A stretch of DNA of 64,000 nt from Cognaticolwellia beringensis (GCF_002076895.1 NZ_CP020465.1:620001-684000); one strand, 5' to 3'; shown: positions 8,942 through 17,905, numbered from the stretch's first letter. Notes: generated by a model from the letters alone, not told the origin. Numbers and translations are program-made.

Positions 8942-9724
8942 TTACTGTAAATTTAAAATTCGGTGCTCGGTGCTTGGGGTTAGCTGAAATTTATTTTGCT
9001 CAACGACTTCACCGTCAGAGTTATAGCTACAATCATTAACTTCAATTTCACCTGCGTTTGTTTGTAATATAATGGTGGTTGAACGTGTGCCATAGTCAGT
9101 GGAATTGATAAATATGCTACTCAGTAGTGATTCCAATTCTGTATTTAGGCCAGTATCAGGTAATTGTTGATTATCGGCGACTTGTTGATTCATCATCACA
9201 GCTAACAGTTCAGTTACGTTGACTTTATTTGACGTAATCAAACGTTCTAAATTGTTTATTCCTAAAGCCATTTTCGGCCAAATATCATCTAATGCGCCAT
9301 TACACACACTATGAAAGCCTGAATTTAGTGCGACAAATTTTTTATTTACACTGTCAAAAGCTTGCAGCTTATTTAAAGGACCAAAAATTAAGTTAAAATC
9401 GTTATATTGGGCTGAGTTTTGTGTTAAATATTCCACTGTTTTATGTTCATCGTTTTGCAGTGCTTGTAACACTAAATCGCCACGTGAGCGTTTATTGACA
9501 TCAAAACTATCTGGTCTTCGAAAGTTAGTTAAGGCTGAGAAGTTACCTGTAGGGCTTAGTCCAAGCCAAGTACCACCAGCTTGTAAATCTTTACCAGCTA
9601 ATATATTTCTCTCTGGCCAATAATGCATATTTTGTGTTGGTCGTTGATGGAATTCATCACGGTTCGCGCAAATAATGACCGGGTAATCTGGGTGTTGATC
9701 TATGGCGATAAATAAAATACACAT
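8942..9724 (-). CDS. NRDE family protein (TANGO2-like)
   Basis: The product has 260 residues and begins MCILFIAIDQHPDYPVIICANRDEF, the hallmark N-terminal Cys and NRDE motif of the NRDE/TANGO2 family; GGTWLGLSPTGNFSALTNFR is the second conserved block and YGTRSTTIIL the third near the C-terminus. The Cys at position 2 resembles an N-terminal nucleophile, but the biochemical role of the bacterial proteins is not settled. It is a single gene divergent from the aldolase gene. Confidence 0.9.
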   Translation of the reverse strand: MCILFIAIDQHPDYPVIICANRDEFHQRPTQNMHYWPERNILAGKDLQAGGTWLGLSPTGNFSALTNFRRPDSFDVNKRSRGDLVLQALQNDEHKTVEYLTQNSAQYNDFNLIFGPLNKLQAFDSVNKKFVALNSGFHSVCNGALDDIWPKMALGINNLERLITSNKVNVTELLAVMMNQQVADNQQLPDTGLNTELESLLSSIFINSTDYGTRSTTIILQTNAGEIEVNDCSYNSDGEVVEQNKFQLTPSTEHRILNLQ

Positions 9725-9852
9725 AATTAGCCTTTTTAATTCTATCTAAGAATATCTGGTGCTTTCACTCAAGGTCATCATAGGATAAGGTTTGTAGCAA
9801 TAAAATCACAGATACCACTAACGTATTTTTCAAGGAATAATAGTAGAAGCTG

Positions 9853-10623
9853 ATGTTAACACTTCCGGTAATCGATTTAAAAAATAAAGTATCAGCACAA
9901 GAATGGCAACTTAGAGTAGATTTAGCTGCATGTTATCGACTCATTGCTCTGCATGGCTGGGATGACCTAATTTACACCCACGTTTCAGTGCGTATTCCAA
10001 ATACTGAGCATGTCCTGATCAATGCTTTTGGTTTGCGCTTTGATGAAATAACCGCGTCAAACTTAGTTAAAGTTGATATGGACGGTAATATTGTTGATGC
10101 CGATAGTCCATTCGACTTTAACCCTGCAGGTTTTACTATCCATAGTGCGATTCACGCAGTACGACACGATGCACTTTGTGCACTGCACGTACATTGTAAT
10201 GAAGCGATCGCGGTGGCAAGTTTAGAGCAAGGTTTACTGCCGATTAGTCAATATTCTATGTTCGCATTAGCCTCATTAAGTTATCACGACTATGAAGGTC
10301 TAGCGGTTAATGACGATGAAAAGCTGCGCATTCAGCAAGACTTAGGCGATACAAATTTTATGTTGCTACGTAACCATGGCGCTATAACTTTGGGTAATAC
10401 CATTGGTGATGCGTTTATGCATATGTACGACTTGATACGTGCTTGTCAAATTCAAGTGCAAGTGATGTCAACGGGCATGAAACCCTTGTTGGTTGATCAA
10501 AGCATTGTGGATGGTATTAAAGCCCAAGCAAATGTTGTACATACCGGTTCAACCGGTGGACAAAAAGCTTGGCCGGCGATGTTACGCCGAGTGTATAAAG
10601 AAGACGCAAGTTTTGCGCTATAA
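9853..10623 (+). CDS. Class II aldolase/adducin family protein
   Basis: The protein has 256 residues. Core motifs of the family are present: LAACYRLIALHGWDDLIYTHVSVR, then IHSAIHAVRHDALCALHVHCNEA with the zinc-binding histidines, and FMLLRNHGAITLG with the third histidine. Members are L-fuculose-phosphate-type aldolases, sugar-acid decarboxylase-like enzymes, or non-catalytic adducin-like proteins, and the exact reaction cannot be given. An enolase-superfamily gene follows 76 bases downstream on the same strand and a lactonase-like and an SDR gene lie beyond, so a role in breakdown of a sugar acid is inferred. Confidence 0.85.
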   Translation: MLTLPVIDLKNKVSAQEWQLRVDLAACYRLIALHGWDDLIYTHVSVRIPNTEHVLINAFGLRFDEITASNLVKVDMDGNIVDADSPFDFNPAGFTIHSAIHAVRHDALCALHVHCNEAIAVASLEQGLLPISQYSMFALASLSYHDYEGLAVNDDEKLRIQQDLGDTNFMLLRNHGAITLGNTIGDAFMHMYDLIRACQIQVQVMSTGMKPLLVDQSIVDGIKAQANVVHTGSTGGQKAWPAMLRRVYKEDASFAL

Positions 10624-10699
10624 GCCTTAAGCGCTAAGTCCTTAATAACTTAGTTTAGTCATTTTAGAACCGCATTAAAAAGTATATAAAGAGAGCATA

Positions 10700-11884
10700 A
10701 TGAAAGTAACTCACGTAGAAATTTTTGATATTGAATGTCCAAAGCGTCCAGGTTGGAACCCCGTTTTTATTCGTGTTCACACCGATGAAGGCATTAGCGG
10801 TGTTGGTGAGGCTGGCCTAGCATATGACTGGGGTCATAGCGCAGCAGCCGCCATGTTAAAAGAAATTAGCGAAGCGGTGTTAATTGGTTTTAATCCTTTT
10901 AATACTGAATTACTGTGGTCGCGTATGCTGCGAGAAAGCTTTTGGGGTTTAGGCGGCGGACCGGTACTTTATTCTGCAATGAGCGCAATTGACACCGCTT
11001 TATGGGATATAAAAGGTAAAGCACTTGGTTTACCGGTTTATCAATTATTAGGCGGTAAAACCAATGAAAAACTGCGCACTTATGCTAGTCAATTACAGTT
11101 TGATTGGGATGAAAAAATTAATAAACTGATTGAGCCAGCGCAATATGCAGAAGCGGCACTAAAAGCAGTGGCACAAGGTTATGACGCAGTAAAGGTTGAT
11201 CCGATTGTTTATAACCAAGACGGTAGCTCTTCATTCGATCGCACGAAATTATTTACCCCAAAACAAATGCGTTTGTTTGGTAATCGTTTACGGGCTATTC
11301 GTGATGCTGTTGGCGAAGATGTCGATATTATTTTTGAATCGCATTCGTTAATGGGCGCGGCATCAGCGATTCAAATGGGAAGAATTGTTGAAGAAGTTGG
11401 TTGTATGTTTTATGAAGAGCCAGTAAATTATCTTAACTCAGCGGTGCATAAAAAAGTTGCTGATAACGTTAATGTGCCGATTGCTGGTGGTGAGCGATTG
11501 TATCACCGCTGGGATGTAAGGCCTTATTTTGAAGATCAAAGTATTGATGTTTTACAACCTGATATTGGCTTATGTGGTGGTTTTACTGAAGCTAAAAAGG
11601 TTTGTGATTATGCTGATGTTTATGATATTCGCATTCAAGCCCATGTTTGTGGCGGCCCTGTTGCCACGGCAGCGTCTTTGCACCTTGAAACGGCGATCCC
11701 TAACTTTTTAATTCATGAACATCATACCTATGCTATTAAAGACTGGAACCGTGAGTTATGTTTACAAGATCCACAACCGGTAAATGGCTTTTTTGAAGTG
11801 TCTGAAACGCCAGGTATTGGTATTGAGTTAAATGATGAAATTGTCAAACGTTCGCCGAATGTTACGGTTAATGCATTGAAATAA
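10700..11884 (+). CDS. Mandelate racemase/muconate lactonizing enzyme family protein (enolase superfamily)
   Basis: The product has 394 residues, the usual length of sugar-acid dehydratases. The N-terminal capping domain is followed by a (beta/alpha)7-beta barrel. Likely metal ligands are the acidic residues in IIFESHS, FYEEP and AGGERL, and the His of IQAHVCGGP is placed like the general base of mandelate-racemase and galactonate-dehydratase types. KVDPIVYN (about residue 170) is the second-strand region. The substrate is not clear: dehydration of a hexonate or 6-deoxyhexonate or cycloisomerisation of an anhydro-galactonate are the leading options. A good AAAGAGAGCATA leader precedes the ATG. 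Confidence 0.85.
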   Translation: MKVTHVEIFDIECPKRPGWNPVFIRVHTDEGISGVGEAGLAYDWGHSAAAAMLKEISEAVLIGFNPFNTELLWSRMLRESFWGLGGGPVLYSAMSAIDTALWDIKGKALGLPVYQLLGGKTNEKLRTYASQLQFDWDEKINKLIEPAQYAEAALKAVAQGYDAVKVDPIVYNQDGSSSFDRTKLFTPKQMRLFGNRLRAIRDAVGEDVDIIFESHSLMGAASAIQMGRIVEEVGCMFYEEPVNYLNSAVHKKVADNVNVPIAGGERLYHRWDVRPYFEDQSIDVLQPDIGLCGGFTEAKKVCDYADVYDIRIQAHVCGGPVATAASLHLETAIPNFLIHEHHTYAIKDWNRELCLQDPQPVNGFFEVSETPGIGIELNDEIVKRSPNVTVNALK

Positions 11885-12008
11885 ATGGACAGGTAGCGGT
11901 CAGTTTAAAGCTGTCAGCTCTAAGAAAAGTCAAAGTGTTTTTTAATTTAGAGGTATCAGTAAAAAGCACTTACAGGCTGCTATTGGCGTTAGTGATTAAG
12001 TAGTGATT

Positions 12009-12032
12009 AAAAGGTAGCTTTTGCTACCTTTT
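12009..12032. terminator. Bidirectional terminator hairpin
   Basis: A 10-base stem (AAAAGGTAGC with GCTACCTTTT, loop TTTT) followed by further T residues on the plus strand and with A residues before it, so it can stop transcription from both the enolase-superfamily gene and the convergent Lrp gene. Confidence 0.85.
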
Positions 12033-12044
12033 TTAATGCGTTCG

Positions 12045-12503
12045 TTAAATATAGTCAATAGGTAGGGCGGTGGTGTATTTAATTTCTTCCATGGCAAAGC
12101 TTGAGCTGATATCGGCAAAACTCGCTCGGGTAATTAAGCGCTGATAAAAGCTGTCGTATGCTTTCATATCAGGCACCACAACACGCAATAAATAATCAAC
12201 TTCGCCGCTCATTCGGTAAAACTCTAGTATCTCAGGAAAGTCTATCGCGACTTTCCTAAACTCACTCAGCCAGTTTGGATTATGCTGATTGGTTTTTATT
12301 GTTACAAATACCGTTAAACCGACATTAAGTTTTTCAGGATCTGCCAGTGCCACGCGGCCTTTAATAATGCCTGACTTTTCCATTGCTTGAATACGTCGCC
12401 AACAGGGCGTGGTGGACAAACCCACTTGACTGGCTACTTCACTGACCGAGGCTGTGCAGTCATGTTGTAAAATGTTGAGTATTTTTTTATCGAATGCATC
12501 CAT
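12045..12503 (-). CDS. Lrp/AsnC family transcriptional regulator
   Basis: The protein has 152 residues. The N-terminal helix-turn-helix (MDAFDKKILNILQHD, then SEVASQVGLSTTPCWRRIQAMEKSGIIKG) and the C-terminal RAM ligand-binding domain (LTVFVTIKT, EFYRMSGEVDYLLRVVVPDMKAYDSFYQ) are both complete. Members bind an amino acid or related effector and act as octamers or hexadecamers. It sits at the centre of the convergent sugar-acid gene group and 121 bases downstream of the amidohydrolase gene; whether it regulates these genes or is a general amino-acid regulator is open. Confidence 0.92.
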   Translation of the reverse strand: MDAFDKKILNILQHDCTASVSEVASQVGLSTTPCWRRIQAMEKSGIIKGRVALADPEKLNVGLTVFVTIKTNQHNPNWLSEFRKVAIDFPEILEFYRMSGEVDYLLRVVVPDMKAYDSFYQRLITRASFADISSSFAMEEIKYTTALPIDYI

Positions 12504-12624
12504 AAGCGTTAAACGGAATAGTTTTACCTAAATTAAGATTTATAAGGAATTATTTTGCGCTAAGTATCGGGGTATTACGAGTTTTATTTTAAATGAAAGG
12601 TAAATTATTGTCAGTCGACGTTGG

Positions 12625-13482
12625 TTAAAACTGGTAAAAATCCTGCGCATTACTAAAGCATAATTGCTGTAATTGCTCTGGTTTATAGGGCAGTTCAGTA
12701 TTGTGCAGCCAAGTCTGTTGATAACTGGCTCGAAACAAGTTTAACGGAAAGTTACTCGCTAACATCACCCGTTTAATACCAAAGCTTTCAATGCAACGAC
12801 TAATGATTTGCTGTGGCCAACCAGTCGGGTAATGTCTATCTGCCATTTCATAACCCGAGCATTTAATCAATACCTGCTCAAACGTTGCCAAGCGTTTAAT
12901 ATTGGCTAACCAGCAACTCGGCTCTTGTTCGGCTACTCTTGGCCAACCTGCATGATTAATACATACTTTTAAACGGGGTACTAAGGTCAACATTTCAACT
13001 AAACAATCGACAGCAGGTGTATCGGTAAGCGGCATTTGAAGTTCAAAGCTTAGTTTATGGACAGCTAAACTTTCAAGGTTTTTATGAATGGTTTTATCGC
13101 TAAGAATAGCGAGAGCATCATCATCTAAAATATAGCGCACACCAACAACACTTCGATAAACCGTTAACTTTTTGAGTTGCTGTAAAAATACTTCGTTCGA
13201 CAAGGTAATATCGATCATAGCAATGCTTTTAAATGGCAAGTTGCAGCTGTTTTCTAGCCAAGCAATTTCACGCCAAGGTTGTTGATTGTCAAAGCCGGCT
13301 TCAATATGAACAAAACCTGCCAACACTAATGGTGCTGTTAGCACTAAGTCTTGCTCAGAGAAGTTTTTTTCAATCAAAATTTTATCAGGCCAAAAGGGCG
13401 GATTTTCTGGCTTTAGCCACTGATAATTACCTTGTGAAAGATCAAATAAATGCAGGTGAGGATCAATTATTTTCATCATCAT
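12625..13482 (-). CDS. Amidohydrolase family protein (sugar lactonase-like, COG3618 type)
   Basis: With a start at the MMMK triplet the product has about 285 residues and opens with KIIDPHLHLFDL, the HxH metal motif that begins this family. Other blocks are FVHIEAGF, VCINHAGWP, LIKCSGYEM and VMLASNFPLNLF. Homologues include L-fucono-1,5-lactonase and 2-pyrone-4,6-dicarboxylate lactonase. A longer frame from 13560 exists, but its extra 26 residues precede the conserved start and would overlap the SDR gene, so the shorter start is preferred (13482, 13479 or 13476). It follows the SDR gene with a 55-base gap, likely in one transcript. Confidence 0.85.
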   Translation of the reverse strand: MMMKIIDPHLHLFDLSQGNYQWLKPENPPFWPDKILIEKNFSEQDLVLTAPLVLAGFVHIEAGFDNQQPWREIAWLENSCNLPFKSIAMIDITLSNEVFLQQLKKLTVYRSVVGVRYILDDDALAILSDKTIHKNLESLAVHKLSFELQMPLTDTPAVDCLVEMLTLVPRLKVCINHAGWPRVAEQEPSCWLANIKRLATFEQVLIKCSGYEMADRHYPTGWPQQIISRCIESFGIKRVMLASNFPLNLFRASYQQTWLHNTELPYKPEQLQQLCFSNAQDFYQF

Positions 13483-13537
13483 TTTACTTCGTGTTGGCTT
13501 GGGCTGCTTTGCAGTAGGGGCATAGTAAGTTTTAGCA

Positions 13538-14272
13538 TTACTGGGCGGTATAGCCGCCATCGATAACTTGTAAGCTACCCGTGATAAATTTAGCTTTGTC
13601 TGAAGCTAAGAAGTACACTAACTCGGCAACTTCTTCTGCTTGTCCTAATCTACCTAAAGGTTGCAGCGCGGCTTCTTCAGCGTGTATATTTGTTTTATTC
13701 GCGCCTGACTTTGCACAGTAATTATCAATAGCTTGATGATACAATGGTGTTTCTATAGTGCCGGGACAAACGGCATTGGCGCGAATATTAAACTGGGCGT
13801 AATCGAGCGCGGTAGTTTTCGCCATTGAAGCCAGTGCAGCTTTGCTGAGGTTATAGGCAAAAGAGTTATGCTTGGCAATAAGTGCTTGGTCGGAAGCCAT
13901 TAAAATTATCGCGCCATTTTGCTGTGCTTTCATCGCAGGTAGTACGGATTTAACGGCGGCGTAAGCCCCTTTTACGTTAATATTAAATACTCGTTCAAAC
14001 TCAGCTTCCGTGGTATTTTCAATTGAGCCTGAAAAATGAATACCGGCGTTAGAAACTAACACCTCAATGCTGCCTTGCTTGGCAATATCAGCAATTATTT
14101 TACCAACCTGATCAACATTAGTCATATCACACTGACAAAACTCACCAAAAGTTGAAGCACTAATATCGAGATTAAATACTTGATAATCATTGGCTAAAAA
14201 CAACTTAACAATACTTAAGCCAATTCCAGAGCTGCCACCGGTAACTACACAAACTTTTTTCATAACACTCAT
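13538..14272 (-). CDS. Short-chain dehydrogenase/reductase
   Basis: It encodes 244 residues with all classical SDR features: cofactor motif TGGSSGIG at the N-terminus, NAG near residue 78, the catalytic Ser in LMASDQ, Tyr-x3-Lys in YNLSK, and the PG turn in AVCPGTIETPLY. The acidic Asp at the end of strand 2 (FNLDIS) suggests NAD+ preference. It resembles SDRs that oxidise L-fucose or 2-keto-3-deoxy-L-fuconate. Start at 14272 (MSVMKK) or at the second Met at 14263; neither has a strong ribosome binding site. First gene of the SDR-lactonase pair. Confidence 0.88.
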   Translation of the reverse strand: MSVMKKVCVVTGGSSGIGLSIVKLFLANDYQVFNLDISASTFGEFCQCDMTNVDQVGKIIADIAKQGSIEVLVSNAGIHFSGSIENTTEAEFERVFNINVKGAYAAVKSVLPAMKAQQNGAIILMASDQALIAKHNSFAYNLSKAALASMAKTTALDYAQFNIRANAVCPGTIETPLYHQAIDNYCAKSGANKTNIHAEEAALQPLGRLGQAEEVAELVYFLASDKAKFITGSLQVIDGGYTAQ

Positions 14273-14375
14273 ACATTAGTCATTTTGTTAAATAATATCG
14301 CGTCAGTGTACTAAACACCAAAGCATTAAATTGTTTACTGCACTAGGCCGCTACAAACGGAGAGTTTTCCGTTGG

Positions 14376-15920
14376 CTACTGCTGGGCTAATTCAACCAAT
14401 ACTGCGGTATACATTTTTAAGTTCAAAACAAACTGCTCCATGGTAATAAACTCATGCTCTGAGTGACCGGTATATTCGGTATTCGGCATTGATGGCCCAA
14501 AACTTACAGCATTGGGAAATAACCGTGAATTTGTACCGCCGCCAATAGCGATTGGCTTAGCGTCTTTTATACCAGTGTAATGGGTAAATACTGATAATAA
14601 GGTATCAATATGCGGCGCATCTTTTTGGATAAATGGTTCACCAATATAATGTTCTAATTCGGTAACGTTAGCATCAAACTTATTGTTCCAGTTCACCACC
14701 GCTTGATGAATTTCATCGTTTAATTGCTGCTTAGTTTTTCCTTGTGGGCGACGTAAGTTAATGTTCAGCTCTAGGTTGGTGTTATGCTGTTTAATAACGG
14801 TAGGAGAGAAAGTCATTGCGCCCATAAAGTCATCTTCATAAGCGATGTTGCCAAACTTTTTACCTTCTAATCCGAGGCCAATATTATCATTAATAAAATT
14901 AACCAAAGTGCCAGGACCGTTATTTACCCAACGCGTACTCGAAAGTAAATCAGCTAAATATGGAATGGCATTAACACCTTCGTCAGGCTTTGAAGAGTGT
15001 GCTGATTTTCCTAACGCGTTAACCGTTAAGGTGCTGTCTTTTAATTCAAGATCAAAATTAACACCTTGATAGCTCCGCGCTTTTCGCATTAACCTTTGCA
15101 GCAGTACAATATTCGCATTTTCGATAGTTGCACTGGCGTCTTCAGGAATTTGGCTGCCAAAAAAACCGCCACTAAATTCACTAACATAAGGCGAAATAGT
15201 GGGCTTTTCTTGCTTGTTAAAAACTAACTTAACCGTGCCGTAACCTTTTTCTGCTGTTACGACTGGGTATTCAGCATCGATGGTAATATTTGTTTGTGGC
15301 AACTCATGGGTTTTTATATAAGCTTTTAATGGTTCCCAGTCAGACTCTTCTGCCATGTAAATGTATAATTCAATGCGCTTATTGAGGGCGATATTTTTAT
15401 CTTTAATGGCTTTCATAGCATAGAGTGCTGTGGAAATAGGGCCTTTGTCGTCTTCAGTGCCACGGCCAATTAAACGTCCAGGCTCGGTGATGGTATCAAG
15501 CTCAAAAGGCGAGTTTTGCCATTTCTTAGGGTTAACTGGTTGGACATCGCCATGAGTAATAATGCCAACACGCTCTTTTTGATCGCCTAAGCCAATGATA
15601 ACGACATAGCCGTCATCACTAAAGTCTAATCCGAGTGTTTGAGCTTGTTTTTTTAACTCAGCTTTAAAGGCAATATGAGCCGGATTGTCATTAGCTGACA
15701 TACCTTCTTTAGCCACAGTATTGTGTTTAACTAGTGCACGTAAACTATTAACCATATCATTCTGATAGCTTGTTGCAGCATATTCAGCAGTTGTTTGCGC
15801 GATACTACTTACTTGGTTGTTTTTTGCGTTAACCGATAAGCTTAATGTTAACGATAAAAGTGATGTGGTAATGAAAGTTACTGATAAAAAGGGGAGTTTA
15901 TTAAGCAAAAGTTGCTCCAA
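14376..15920 (-). CDS. Secreted M20 family dipeptidase (PepV-like)
   Basis: The protein has 514 residues with an N-terminal hydrophobic segment (about 10-32, ending VNAKN) consistent with a signal peptide. M20 metallopeptidase motifs are intact: ITHGDVQPV, GRGTEDDKGP with the bridging Asp, MAEESDWE with the catalytic Glu, DAEYP, and GHSEHE near the C-terminus. The dimerisation domain in the middle contains SAHSSKPDEGVNAI. Length and motifs fit di-zinc dipeptidases of the PepV/carnosinase group. It stands alone, after the SDR gene on the same strand with a 103-base gap. Confidence 0.88.
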   Translation of the reverse strand: MEQLLLNKLPFLSVTFITTSLLSLTLSLSVNAKNNQVSSIAQTTAEYAATSYQNDMVNSLRALVKHNTVAKEGMSANDNPAHIAFKAELKKQAQTLGLDFSDDGYVVIIGLGDQKERVGIITHGDVQPVNPKKWQNSPFELDTITEPGRLIGRGTEDDKGPISTALYAMKAIKDKNIALNKRIELYIYMAEESDWEPLKAYIKTHELPQTNITIDAEYPVVTAEKGYGTVKLVFNKQEKPTISPYVSEFSGGFFGSQIPEDASATIENANIVLLQRLMRKARSYQGVNFDLELKDSTLTVNALGKSAHSSKPDEGVNAIPYLADLLSSTRWVNNGPGTLVNFINDNIGLGLEGKKFGNIAYEDDFMGAMTFSPTVIKQHNTNLELNINLRRPQGKTKQQLNDEIHQAVVNWNNKFDANVTELEHYIGEPFIQKDAPHIDTLLSVFTHYTGIKDAKPIAIGGGTNSRLFPNAVSFGPSMPNTEYTGHSEHEFITMEQFVLNLKMYTAVLVELAQQ

Positions 15921-16328
15921 TGATTAACTATTAAAAAATGTTCAAGTTCATTTTAACGTAAGTAAAACTTATCTGATAGTAAACCACAATAAGCTAAAGC
16001 TTAATTTTTAGCTTTGCTTTACTGTGGCTTCACTTTGGTTTTTACCTTTTTTATGACCAAATAATAACGAAATTGTTCATTAAACTGTATCATCAGCGTC
16101 AATTAACCGTATTTTAAAATCATTATAAACGAGTGTTTTTAAAGTACAGTCAGGAATTTACAAAAAAACTTAACCTCTCATACTAATATCGTTAAGAATT
16201 CATACTAAATTATTATTGTGTTATTAGCTGTTTTTCGTGCATGCTAGTGAACAGCGTTTTGAATAACGAAAAAGGCACGAGTTTAAGTCACTTTTTCGTC
16301 ATATTGTTCAGTTAAAAAGGAAAGTTAA
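15921..16328. other. Divergent intergenic region
   Basis: About 400 bases holding the promoters of the dipeptidase (leftward) and the VOC gene (rightward). An 8-base inverted repeat (15991-15998 with 16007-16014, AAGCTAAA/TTTAGCTT) is visible, too weak to call. AAAGGAAAGTTAA before the VOC start is its ribosome binding site. Nothing else is recognised. Confidence 0.5.
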
Positions 16329-16709
16329 ATGTTTAGTCATATTATGGTCGGCGCAAACGATGTAAACGCATCAAAAATTTTTTACGATGCTATTTTAGGT
16401 GAACTAGGCCACGAGCCGGGTGTTATTGATGAAAAAGGCCGTTGTTTTTACTTTACTGACACGGGTATATTCTCAATAAGTAAGCCAATCAATGGTGAAA
16501 AGGCCTGTCATGGTAATGGTAGTACTATTGGCTTTGCTGCATCTTCTCCTGAGCAGGCTGATGCATGGCAAGCTGCGGGTGTTGCTAATGGTGGTGCTGC
16601 TTGTGAAGATGCACCAGGTGTTAGAGAAGGACCAGTGGGTAAACTCTACCTTGCTTATTTGAGAGACCCATCAGGTAACAAAGTTTGTGCTTTACACCGA
16701 GTAGGTTAA
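16329..16709 (+). CDS. VOC family protein (glyoxalase/dioxygenase fold)
   Basis: The product has 126 residues. It opens with FSHIMVGANDVNASKIFYDAILGELGHE and ends with GKLYLAYLRDPSGNKVCALHR, the paired beta-alpha-beta modules of the vicinal oxygen chelate superfamily, with possible metal ligands His4 and the conserved DPSGNK block. Substrate is unknown; such lone proteins are often annotated as glyoxalase/bleomycin-resistance-like. It is followed by a strong terminator and is monocistronic. Confidence 0.9.
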   Translation: MFSHIMVGANDVNASKIFYDAILGELGHEPGVIDEKGRCFYFTDTGIFSISKPINGEKACHGNGSTIGFAASSPEQADAWQAAGVANGGAACEDAPGVREGPVGKLYLAYLRDPSGNKVCALHRVG

Positions 16710-16761
16710 GTGATGTTAACCTTTCTGGAGTGACTGATTAGAACGGGCTTTTAATCAGATG

Positions 16762-16787
16762 AAAAAGACGCATTATTGCGTCTTTTT
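16762..16787. terminator. Bidirectional terminator hairpin
   Basis: An 11-base perfect stem (AAAAAGACGCA with TGCGTCTTTTT, loop TTAT) with a T-rich tail on the plus strand, between the convergent VOC gene and the yqjK-like gene. Confidence 0.9.
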
Positions 16788-16848
16788 CTTTTTTAGAGGT
16801 TGGCCCGTACTAAATAAAGTTGGTAAATAGATATTTTACTTTTCTATT

Positions 16849-17130
16849 CTACTCAGACACTTGTGTGACGTCGCCTGTTAACCAATCATCTATAGTCGTT
16901 TTACCAAAAACAATTGCCATACTTTTAAGTTGTCGAGCAATGCTTGGTTTAATGAAGCCTCTGGCTACACCTATGGTAAAAATAGCGGCTAACCCTTTTG
17001 GTGATGTTATCAGTGCCAAAGACCTTACTTTTGCACGGTGACTTTGGGATTTGTCTAGCTTTTGTAATAGTTTTAAATCAGCTTCACATTGGTCAGCTTG
17101 TTTAGCTTTTTTAAATAATGAAAATATCAT
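16849..17130 (-). CDS. YqjK-like small protein
   Basis: The product has 93 residues, basic at the N-terminus with one moderately hydrophobic stretch (LAAIFTIGVARGFI). No domain is recognised from sequence. It is placed as third gene behind a DUF883 (YqjD-like) and a DUF1469 (YqjE-like) gene, with its ATG overlapping the stop of the second gene by four bases (ATGA). This is the position of yqjK in the E. coli yqjCDEK operon, so a YqjK-like identity is inferred from context only. Confidence 0.6.
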   Translation of the reverse strand: MIFSLFKKAKQADQCEADLKLLQKLDKSQSHRAKVRSLALITSPKGLAAIFTIGVARGFIKPSIARQLKSMAIVFGKTTIDDWLTGDVTQVSE

Positions 17131-17576
17131 AAATCACCTTTTAGCACTCGTTTAGTGCGGTTAAAACCTACTTCACGTTTAACCTTTCTCATTAAGCTAA
17201 AGCAAAAAGCAAAGAGCAGAGTATTAATGCCTGCTGCAACGAGCAAGCCCAACCAAATGGAGGAAGATAATTGCATTACAGCAATCACTATCGCCACATT
17301 TATTAAACACCAAAGTGTTGCAACTATTATGAAGGTTAATAAAATTAAAATACCAAATACAGCAATTGCTTGAATGGATATTTTTCCCTCTAAAAGTGCG
17401 AGTTCAAAGGTTTTTTGATACTTTTTTTGTTTGACTTTAAAAAGGTTAGCTATCGCTGAATATGTGGCATGAAACGACGCTTCTGCCTCTTGCGCTTGCG
17501 CTTGTGAAATGCGTAAGCTTTCAGCCTCAGCACTGTCATGCTTAGGCTGATTTTCTGAGTCTGCGCTTATCGTCAC
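17127..17576 (-). CDS. YqjE-like membrane protein (phage-holin-like superfamily III, DUF1469)
   Basis: It encodes 149 residues: a charged Ala/Glu/Gln-rich N-terminus of about 60 residues, two membrane helices (IAVFGILILLTFIIVATLWCLINVAIVIAV region and WLGLLVAAGINTLLFAFCF), and a basic C-terminus. This is the layout of the DUF1469/YqjE family. Translation starts at a GTG with AGGAAG about 9 bases upstream. It lies 26 bases downstream of the DUF883 gene and overlaps the following gene. Function unknown; E. coli homologues are inner-membrane proteins linked to stationary phase. Confidence 0.75.
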   Translation of the reverse strand: MTISADSENQPKHDSAEAESLRISQAQAQEAEASFHATYSAIANLFKVKQKKYQKTFELALLEGKISIQAIAVFGILILLTFIIVATLWCLINVAIVIAVMQLSSSIWLGLLVAAGINTLLFAFCFSLMRKVKREVGFNRTKRVLKGDL

Positions 17577-17602
17577 TATATTCGCTTCCTATTCAGTTGC
17601 TA

Positions 17603-17905
17603 TTATTTTCTGCGGAATATGCTTGTTAGCAGTACGCCTGCAGCAAAAGCAATACCCGCTGTAGCTATTGGATTTTCAGTGGCATATTTTTTCAGAGAAG
17701 ACTGATCCCATTTTGCTTGTACTTCTTGCTGCTTAGCTTCAAAATTTTCACTGCTAGACTGCGCAGCATTGCGTAAACGGTCTTCTGTGTGCGCTGCTTT
17801 TTCAGCCAGTGTATCTACAGACTCGTGTAAAGCGTCTTGCACTTTATCCGATAATGGATGAGTTGATTGTGCTTTTTTCTCATTGTTTGAGGTTGTACTA
17901 GCCAT
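17603..17905 (-). CDS. DUF883 (YqjD/ElaB family) C-tail-anchored protein
   Basis: The product has 100 residues: a Ser/Asn/Lys N-terminus, a long amphipathic coiled-coil-like helix (VQDALHESVDTLAEKAAHTEDRLRNA), then ATENPIATAGIAFAAGVLLTSIFRRK, the single C-terminal membrane segment with basic tail typical of ElaB/YqjD/DUF883. In E. coli these inner-membrane proteins bind ribosomes in stationary phase. A strong ribosome binding site (AAAAGGAGAAA) precedes the ATG. First gene of a three-gene operon like yqjDEK. Confidence 0.88.
   Translation of the reverse strand: MASTTSNNEKKAQSTHPLSDKVQDALHESVDTLAEKAAHTEDRLRNAAQSSSENFEAKQQEVQAKWDQSSLKKYATENPIATAGIAFAAGVLLTSIFRRK

Noticed and set aside
13483..13560. 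N-terminal extension of the amidohydrolase
   Set aside because: The 26 extra residues precede the conserved DPHLHLFD start and overlap the SDR gene.
15991..16014. Short inverted repeat in the gap before the VOC gene
   Set aside because: Eight AT-rich pairs in AT-rich DNA, no T tract and no gene ending there.
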